Made by a program: the position numbers and the translations under genes. The notes under the pieces are model-generated. The model saw only the letters and a list, made by a program, of their open reading frames with translations. It searched no databases and was not told the origin of the DNA. Below, piece by piece: positions 57,312-64,000 of a stretch of 64,000 bases of DNA. Location of the stretch: positions 34,208,102-34,272,101 of the forward strand of contig OZ022261.1 of assembly GCA_963978905.1 (NCBI GenBank), read 5' to 3'. The DNA comes from Trichostrongylus colubriformis (taxonomy: Eukaryota; Nematoda; Chromadorea; Rhabditida; Trichostrongylidae). Positions within the stretch are counted from its first letter, which is position 1, and the number at the start of each line of letters is the position of its first letter.

Positions 57312-57739
57312 GGCCGCTTTCATACTTTGCGCACCGACGCCGTCACCTGCGTCGATTTGACGCCGTCACCGCCGGTGACGGCGTCAAACACACGCAGCCA
57401 TTTGCCCGCCGCCGGCGACGGCGTCCATAATTAATGCGCAGCGTTTGCAAAATTCTTGAACCAATCACACTACAGTATGGTGATTGTGGCCGCTTTGAAT
57501 CTTGGCGCTGTGCCAATATGGTGATCGTGGCCGCTTCGTGTATTGGCACAGCGCCAAGATTCGAAGCGGCCACAATCACCATACTGTAGTGTGATTGGGT
57601 CAAGAATTTTGCAAACGCTGCGCATTATCTATAGACGCCGTCGTCGGCGGCGGGCAAATGGTTGCGTGGGTTTGCGCTGCGCTGACGGCGTCAAATCGAC
57701 GCAGGTGACGGCGTCGGTGCGCAAAGTATGAAAGCGGCC
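57312..57739. mobile_element. GGCCGC-family palindromic MITE, copy 3 (largest)
   Basis: 428 bp; GGCCGCTTTCATACTTTGCGCACC at the left mirrors GGTGCGCAAAGTATGAAAGCGGCC at the right, flanked by TTA on both sides. Inverted similarity continues through GACGCCGTCACCTGCGTCGATTTGACGCCGTCA, and the centre is another large palindrome (AATCACACTACAGTATGGTGATTGTGGCCGC and its inverse). It shares its interior with 10771-11125. Repeated GACGGCGTC units enrich the flanks. Confidence 0.9.
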
Positions 57740-57742
57740 TTA

Positions 57743-58093
57743 ATCCACCCATCAGCGAGCGCAGGATGTGCCTTTGACAGAATCAGCATCAGCAACACGG
57801 AAATGAAACCCACCGAAGTAATCGATGCCTGTCGAACTGAGGATATCCGGCTCGAGGTTTCATTCGTTCTTCACACTGTGACATAATATTATGTACGTGC
57901 TCACTGGAGCAATTTTTACTTCGACTCAGAGCACATTGCGTTTGAAGGTAACCAAGAGTTGAAACCAATTGCAGTCGAGACGGTGCCTCATCTGCTGGTA
58001 CTCCTATCAGAGGATTAGCCTGAAGTAGACTTTGCAGTGTGCAAAAAATAACGGGAGAGAGATTAAAATAGTGTTCAGCATCTGGTAACTCAC
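57743..58093. other. Spacer / unassigned 3' side of Cys-rich gene
   Basis: Later exons of the minus-strand cysteine-rich gene would lie here or below, but none could be supported. Confidence 0.3.
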
Positions 58094-59850
58094 TCCCTCG
58101 GACGAGGTATGTGATCTGCGATAGTCACAGCGTGCTAATGCCACTCGATAACCTGCGGTTCCAGCGGTGCTTACAGCATTTGCATCACACTTCCCGACAC
58201 GACGCTCGAAGCACTCGTCGAGCCACTGGTAAAACAAGTTATACCGAAAAATCCTTATTTCTTGACGGGTTGACTACATGAACATTGAGTGGGTGCTTGA
58301 TTTTGTCAGCTTCTTTCACCTTAAAGGCACCGGGAGGGGGGCAAGGGCGGAATAACGTTTATAAAAACAATGGCGTCTGAAAACAAACATATGGGTTCGG
58401 TAGATACAATGTGTAACGAAACCGGCGTTGAAAAACGCGCCATAGGACGCTATTTGCCCCCAAGGCGCGCTTCCGTCCGAACTGCAAGCTTCCATGGCCG
58501 AGCCACGCTTCGTTCATTTTAAAGCTTGTCTTCGGTCTGATGTAACCTTATTTTTGAATTATTTCCTCTTTAGACTGTTTTCTAGTGACATATTTTACTT
58601 GTTTACTTATGGATCTTCTTAATTGTGCATTTCTACACCTGAAAATCTCAAAAGGGTCAAATAAAGTCGGGGGAGACGCGACTTTGCGTCGACGTCGAAG
58701 CTCCTTTCCCTTACTAGGCTTGGGCTAAAATTGATACCCCCTCCTCCCACATTGAAAAGCATCTGTCAAAGCATAGGTCTCATCCTTTAGCCTAACCCTA
58801 GGAAGGGAAAGACGCTTACGTGGGTGAAATTTTGCGTCCCCCCCCCCGACTTTATTCGACCCGTAAGTACATCTAGAAACAATATAAGAAAGAACAAAGT
58901 AAAAACTAAAAGTAAAAAACAAATCTATAATAGAACCATCTTCTTTTGGCACCATGCCAAGGCGTCAAATTGGCGAGTTTGTGCAATGGCGGCCACTCAA
59001 ACTCGTCCACACTACGTCTGTTCTACAGTAACCCAAAATTACCCCCTCCTGGTGTCTTTAACTCAGTTTTTGCCCAGAACTCAGCCCTCATGCAACAGTG
59101 AGTAAATGCACAACATTAGTTACAAAGTCGCCGTGATTCTTCGAGATACGCAATTAAACTTTCAAAGTCTCATGAGGAGCAGTTTAGTTAATTATCTGAA
59201 TGAAAATAGAGATGCTGAGTAATGCGCTGTACAGTTCTCTGCTGCCTTCATTTTCGTGACCTCGATCGATAAGACTGGGCGTGGCGGAAATATTTTCCGG
59301 AGCACCCTGTCATTATCGATCAGCGTCGCATGTATCTGTAATGTGTGGCGCCACAGCATGTGACGCTCTCATGTAACTGGAAGGCACTATCTATGCCCAC
59401 AGGGCTTTTTTTGAAGAGCTTGGGGTTTGATTTCCAAAGCGAGTTGTAGCGCACACATCCTCTCCTTGACCATTGAAGTTCGTTATTAGCAGCCATATCC
59501 CTTTTCGAGAATACCCTTATATTGCAAGGCGTGCCCTAGCACTAATTTGGGTATGTATAAAAATTCCACAGAATGATTTAGGAGCGCAGTTAGGGGAGTC
59601 GTTCTATATCCTCGCTCGACATCGATGAGTATAAATGCATAAAAATAAGTATAAGGATTAATAACTTCAATACAAGTAGTACATAAGTAGGAGATAACAA
59701 CTGTTTCCTACATGGAACTTATCAGAAGGAAAGCATACCGTATAGTGGACACATTTTAGGGCTAAATGTCGTTCTGTACACACTTCACCCATCATTTCAA
59801 AGAGTTCCGCGAAACACGAGACTCCAGAAGTTGAATTGCAGACCGAACGC
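58094..59850 (-). CDS. Small cysteine-rich protein, two exons (partial)
   Basis: Exon A 59850-59739 (acceptor GAATTTCAG, donor GTATGC) encodes RSVCNSTSGVSCFAELF, then MGEVCTERH and LKCVHYT. Exon B 58225-58094 (acceptor TTTTACCAG, donor GTGAGT) encodes WLDECFERRVGKCDAN and, after a short Thr/Ala-rich part, ARCDYRRSH. Exon A ends and exon B starts in phase 0, so the 1.5 kb intron joins cleanly, and the spacing of at least seven cysteines suggests a disulphide-bonded secreted domain. First and last exons were not found. No family is recognised with confidence; it loosely recalls nematode-expanded cysteine-rich secreted domains. The intron holds a reverse copy of dispersed repeat D. Confidence 0.5.
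58380..59080 (-). repeat. Dispersed repeat family D, copy 5 (reverse)
   Basis: The minus strand repeats copy 3 (34440-34920): GGGGGTAATTTTGGGTTACTG.AGAACAGA, GTTTGAGTGGCCGCCATTGCAC, CTCGCCAATTTGACGCCTTGGCATGGTGCCAAAAGAAG, a T-rich stretch and TTTCTAGATGTACTTAC. It also extends into a C-rich part at 58838-58850. Confidence 0.65.
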
Positions 59851-59947
59851 CTGAAATTCTCGTTGCTATTGCTACTATGCACAGTCTTGAGGCCATGAGA
59901 TTCCATGCTTAATGGCATCGTTCTATGGGATCCCACCTTACTTTGCT

Positions 59948-60013
59948 GCTTCCATACTTTGCGCACCGACGCCGTCACGCGCGTGCCGGCGTCGGTGCGC
60001 AAAGTATGGAAGC
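59948..60013. mobile_element. 66-bp minimal GGCCGC-MITE hairpin
   Basis: GCTTCCATACTTTGCGCACCGACGCCG pairs with its inverse around a 12-base centre, followed by GGCCTAA. The arm is the terminal sequence of the MITE at 57312 with TTTC changed to TTCC. It is an end-to-end fusion of the two termini with the interior lost. Confidence 0.85.
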
Positions 60014-60019
60014 GGCCTA

Positions 60020-60479
60020 AGAAAGTATTTCGTTGGATGCCATGCGCAACCACATTCTAGTGGACCAGTTAAATGAAAAGCGCGCGGAAAAATAAGTTTT
60101 TGCGTTAACCATATATTTCTGCTCTATTTATTCAACAAGGGCTACAAAGCTCCACGCGAAAAAGTGAGGATCCGGCCGAGTAAAGCTCTTCAAATTGGTA
60201 GCCAAGGGGGCGGGGCCTCCGAGTAGGTGCCCCACCCCGTCGTCCGCCGCGATCAAAGACGAAGAGTGGGATTATTTACGTAACTTTCTGTTCTCACTAT
60301 GCATCTGCGACCGCTGCAGACAACGGGATAGGCATTTACTCTGGGGCTCGTCGGCCATCATTTTGAGGAGCTCTATTTAGCCGGATTCTCACTAAGTAAA
60401 GATTTTTCAGGGCCATTTTTCAACCTAGGTCCTCCAACTTTGCCCAGTCTCTTTACCTAGGAGCGTGACCCGTGCAAAA
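60020..60479. other. Gene-free stretch
   Basis: Nothing recognised. Confidence 0.4.
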
Positions 60480-60787
60480 TTGGAGGAGCTAGGTTGAGAC
60501 GCGTTCCTACATCAACTCTATTCACCTGATATTGTCCCCTCAGATTACCACCTGCTCCGGCCTCTCAAACCTTTCTTAGCAGAAAAAATCCGTCAACTAT
60601 GACCATCTTGAAAAAGTGATCGGTGACTTCTCCGACTCCCAATTTTTCCAGTTCTGGGAGAAGGCAGTCGCTGAGGTGGAACAATGTTATAACGTATATT
60701 GTTGATTAGCTTTCATTGTTTGATGAGCTATAAAATAAAACAGAAAAAAATCCCAACCCTATCAAAACTTTTCGATCAACTTAGTAT
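60480..60787 (+). pseudogene. Mariner C-terminal fragment
   Basis: The plus strand reads YSPDIVPSDYHLLRPLKPFLAEK (about 60529-60600), the mariner block with the third catalytic aspartate, then a frameshifted tail and AACTTTTCGATCAACTTAGTA, a decayed right terminus. The left part of the element is not recognisable. Sequence is closer to the 53.8 kb mariner than to the 2.9/8.8 kb pair. Confidence 0.75.
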
Positions 60788-61629
60788 TTGAACCACGTGC
60801 ACCAAGTAGCGAGTTATGTAACTGAAATCTACCGTAAGCGAATGGTTTGAGCTGATCTTCTAGTCAGAGAAAACAGATAAACACTTACGGTGGCACGTAG
60901 GAGCGGACAATGAACGTATTGGCAAGGTGGCTGAGGTGATTGAGCGTGGTCACTAGCAGCAGGACGCGCATTCAGCCAGCATTAGCGAATGCTGCTGGCG
61001 TTGAAGGAAGCACGTCTGAAAATCTGCAGTGTCAAGTTCCAAAAGTGTCTGTCTACAGTTTAATCAGCGTTTTGTTCTTATGGAGCAAAATGACTGCGAG
61101 AGTTTCGAGGATATCAGACAATAGATGGTAATAGAGTTCATAAATAGTCAAAAATTGAGCCACGAATCACATTACAAGAGAAACCGCTGAGTTCAAGAGA
61201 AAGAGATCGACGAGCTAGGCGTTGTGTATAGAATACTATTCCCAAAAAATAATCGAGCTGCATCTATTTTCTGCGACGTATGAAATTATGGAAATCACCG
61301 ACGCTTTCGATCAATAGACATACCTTACAGTAACGTGAGACAAGGTTGTTGCTATCACTTTCTTTGAGAGATTCTGTGATTATGCGACTTTTTGCGATTC
61401 TGAGAGGATTACGGAAAGTAGGAAACCCAGATTTTTGCTGCATTGGAGCGGACTGAAACTCTCGAAACCCGATGTACCAGTACATGCAATGCCCCGGTTC
61501 CACAGAAGACACTAGAAATCTCGCCCCACGCTCAGTGCCTGAGAACCAGGTATGAGTTAGTGTCTCCCTTTCCTTTTTATATTTCCATAAGGTGCTCTTG
61601 AAGTGTTCAAAGCGTGCAGAGGCGCGTGA
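60788..61629. other. Gene-free stretch
   Basis: Nothing supported. Confidence 0.4.
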
Positions 61630-61990
61630 AAAAACATGGTATCATCACGATATAAAGCCCCATCCCTGCGGCGATATGCGAGCGAGGTTCTTCTCCCACG
61701 CCCAGTTTTGCTCTTTTACACGGAGAAAATCTAGGATTCTGACCCTACGCACTCATGGGTTGGACTCCAATTCATCAGAATGAACGGCGGTGACTTCAAG
61801 CGTTTCCAACCCCGGATACAAAAAGATGGGCACAGCGATTCCCCGGTGAGCTGTCCTTTGGAGCACCATGTAGCATGGGGTAGAAATCCGAAATTTTCTC
61901 AGTGAAAAAGAACGGAGTTGAACAATGGGCGGGAATTCGACTAGTAGCGCCGGAGTGCGGAGCATCATACCACCATGATCCTGCCATTTT
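61630..61990. repeat. Diverged fold-back repeat
   Basis: The left half (AAAACATGGTATCATCACGAT..., CGCCCAGTTTTGCTCTTTTACACGGAGAAAATCTAGGATTCTGACCC) is about two-thirds identical, by eye, to the reverse complement of 61880-61990 (GCCCATTGTTCAACTCCGTTCTTTTTCACTGAGAAAATTTCGGATTTCTACCCC). An old inverted-repeat element; frames on both strands are by-products. Confidence 0.6.
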
Positions 61991-63317
61991 TGCGGCCCCT
62001 TCGACACTTTTGACATCACGATCAGTGATGGGTGGGGTTCATATTTTTTGGAGGAGGAGGGAGGCTTTTGGATTCGACGCCCATGCACGTAATCTGGGAC
62101 AAAATTTCATTGTCCTCGAGAGGAGCCGTGATCATATTCATTCACAGGTCCCAAGGGCTCTAAGAGTTTGAATCCACTTCGATCATGCAGCAAACATGGC
62201 CTCCTCACCAATAATCGGCCTTCCAAACTGATTCATCCCAAGTTCTTCACAACAGCGAAATCGCGTAGTCGCCAGGCCTGGCAACAACGTAGTAGATGTC
62301 TTGAGCCTGATTTGAAATGCATGGTAAAATGCGTCCATTTTTCTGCTCTCCCTTGTGCCCTTACTCCCATGGCTCGCTCTCTTAGGCTCCTTCAGTGTAA
62401 AAGTAGAGATGCTAAGTAGTGGGAAGAAATATCAGGTTGAAACCTTTATTATTTCTGATAACTTATTTGGTGGAGGTATTTTCCGCTCGCACCATCGCAC
62501 CTTGAAATATCGATCAGAGCACGTGAATCTGTGTTGTGTAGGTTATGTACAGCACATAACGCGTTCACTTCTGGGAGGAGCACCATGGGCTGCAGTTCAG
62601 CGGTCCTGCTATAACTTAACGTAACTTGCATTTTCTATAACACACTTTCTATACGCTACCCTGCCTCTCCTTATGCTATTTATGATGCAAGTACTTCCGT
62701 CATTTGATAACCAGAAAACTGTCTGAGGATAAAAAAGCGCGCAGACGTCACATTGTGAAGGGATCATATTCATAGTGGGTGAAAGGCGACAAAGTACAAA
62801 ATTGGATTGTTTTTCACTTCGATTATAATTCATATTGTCTAGAAGAGAAGTGAAAATTATAGATGACGAAAATGATCGTTATCATACTCGGAATCATACA
62901 GTTTCAAACAAGCTCCATACCTTAGTTAAATGAATTCGTCAAGACCGGATTGCAATGAAACATATCATGAGAAAATGAGAATGACTCAAAAGAAGTGAGA
63001 TAGAAAAAAGAAAGTTTCGAGAAAGTGAGATCACAGTAACGCCGTTATACAATTAATACACATTCACAATATTGCGACGTAATGTCAAATCGATAGGCTG
63101 CACTGAGTTTTCTTATGAACATGTCATAGGGATTATTGAGTTTTTCCATAAGTAGTGTCGTTTTTTTTCGACCGGAAATTTCCCTACTACAAAATTACAA
63201 GTTTTTGCAGATAACATGTTCAGTTTCCAAGCGCGTCATAATGGGGCCGATTTTCAGGCTGACGAAGTGGTTGGTTTAGTAGATGAAAATTGACCAAACC
63301 GGCAATTAATTAGAACA
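61991..63317. other. Gene-free stretch
   Basis: No supported exon or known repeat. Confidence 0.4.
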
Positions 63318-63552
63318 CTAAATATGTATTGAACAATGTGAGACTTGCAAAATTTTTTCCAAAAGACTCAAAAAGATTTTCACAAAATCGGTTGCAAAAA
63401 ATAGTTGCAAAAGAATTTTGAGCTTCATACGCAAGCTTTCGGCGCCCATACAGCTCAAAATTCTCTTGCGACGATTTTTTGCAACCGCCTTAGTAAAAGT
63501 TTTTTTTAGCGAATAAATTTTGCAAGTCTCACATTGTTCAATACATATTTAG
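63318..63552. mobile_element. 235-bp palindromic MITE
   Basis: CTAAATATGTATTGAACAATGTGAGACTTGCAAAATTT at the left is mirrored exactly by the right end; inverted similarity continues (GTTGCAAAAAAT..., AGAATTTTGAGCT / AGCTCAAAATTCTCTT) around a short centre near 63430. It may be flanked by TA. No coding capacity. Confidence 0.9.
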
Positions 63553-64000
63553 ATCGGCATAAGGCTTCGGGACAAGACAATGCTCAAATTGAAACGCTAT
63601 ATTTTATTTTAGGAAAAACAACCAACCATGGGTCATGTACTTGGCCCCGACCTCTTCTGCAAGTTCCGTCGCTCCTTCCCCACATTTAGTTTTTCCGCCG
63701 CAACTCGGTGATTAACAATTCTTCAAACCGAGGCAAGAAATCAATTACAATCGTCAAACAATCACTTGGAACCTTTTAGGGGTTTGGTCATGCGTTAGCA
63801 GCTAGCACCTCTGCTTGCGATCTGTTTCATGAGTAGAATCGGTCAACCAGTACTTGATCGTTTACCTCTCATGCATTGCAGATATATAGTATAAAATAGG
63901 AATGTTTCATTGTAACGTTAACACAGTAAGGAATGGATGAGCGCTTTCGATTACTCAATGAGTAGTCGCACTACATCAGGCCAACAAAGGAAGTACCAAC
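63553..64000. other. Gene-free right edge
   Basis: Nothing recognised in the last 450 bases. Confidence 0.4.

Noticed and set aside
1..64000. CRISPR arrays, rRNA genes, bacterial operons
   Set aside because: No regularly spaced short repeats with unique spacers, no rRNA-like sequence and no prokaryotic gene structure; the tandem repeats are eukaryotic minisatellites.

Overview
This window is eukaryotic and fits a parasitic clade V (strongylid, hookworm-like) nematode. The host genes are cut into short exons (about 70-155 bp) with TTTCAG/TTGCAG-type acceptors and GTAAGT/GTGAGT donors. One is a nematode-style secreted class 3 lipase and one a CUB-type secreted protein. The remaining sequence is a dense graveyard of non-LTR retrotransposons, mariner/Tc1 relics and palindromic MITEs. 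No operons, bacterial genes, rRNA, CRISPR or convincing tRNA were seen. Almost every long open frame outside the listed exons is a transposon remnant or chance.

Layout. 0-13.5 kb is a repeat field: a fold-back element at the left edge; a CTGT microsatellite followed by a 135-147 bp tandem repeat and an array of very GC-rich palindromic hairpins (1.2-2.5 kb); two copies of one decayed mariner in opposite orientation (2.9 and 8.8 kb); two copies of a MITE family (3.8 and 11.9 kb); and a GGCCGC-ended palindromic MITE (10.8 kb). 13.5-18.5 kb holds a decayed RTE-type retrotransposon and then a CR1/T1-type reverse transcriptase. 18.5-24.6 kb is mostly anonymous. 25.2-27.9 kb is a decayed LINE on the minus strand.

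29.1-31.7 kb carries part of a CUB-domain gene on the plus strand. Its exon phases fit together, and one intron holds a 385 bp insertion with a 13 bp target duplication. 35.5-39.2 kb carries an almost complete minus-strand class 3 lipase in eight recognisable exons; only the signal-peptide exon was not found. Its introns hold an antisense 5' fragment of the RTE family and a copy of a dispersed repeat. A second RTE copy (39.8-43.1 kb) lies just upstream of it. 43-51.7 kb has few features: one candidate exon, a MITE and a 1.3 kb element with about 110 bp inverted ends. 51.7-53.3 kb is a 1.57 kb near-perfect palindrome flanked by TA, with a Tc1-like transposase relic at its centre. 53.8-54.7 kb is an internally deleted mariner. 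57.3-57.7 kb is the largest GGCCGC MITE. Two exons of a small cysteine-rich protein lie on the minus strand at 58.1-59.9 kb. Further fold-backs lie at 61.6 and 63.3 kb.

How it fits together. The three host gene models (CUB protein, lipase, cysteine-rich protein) look like independent secreted-protein genes in a repeat-rich region, with introns inflated by insertions. The strongest novelty candidates are the GNA/GTMA-loop hairpin array at 2.1-2.5 kb, the three CTGAAGA...CGAAACGT (hammerhead/Penelope-like) motifs, the 1.57 kb snap-back Tc1 derivative, and the unclassified 1.3 kb element at 49.3 kb.
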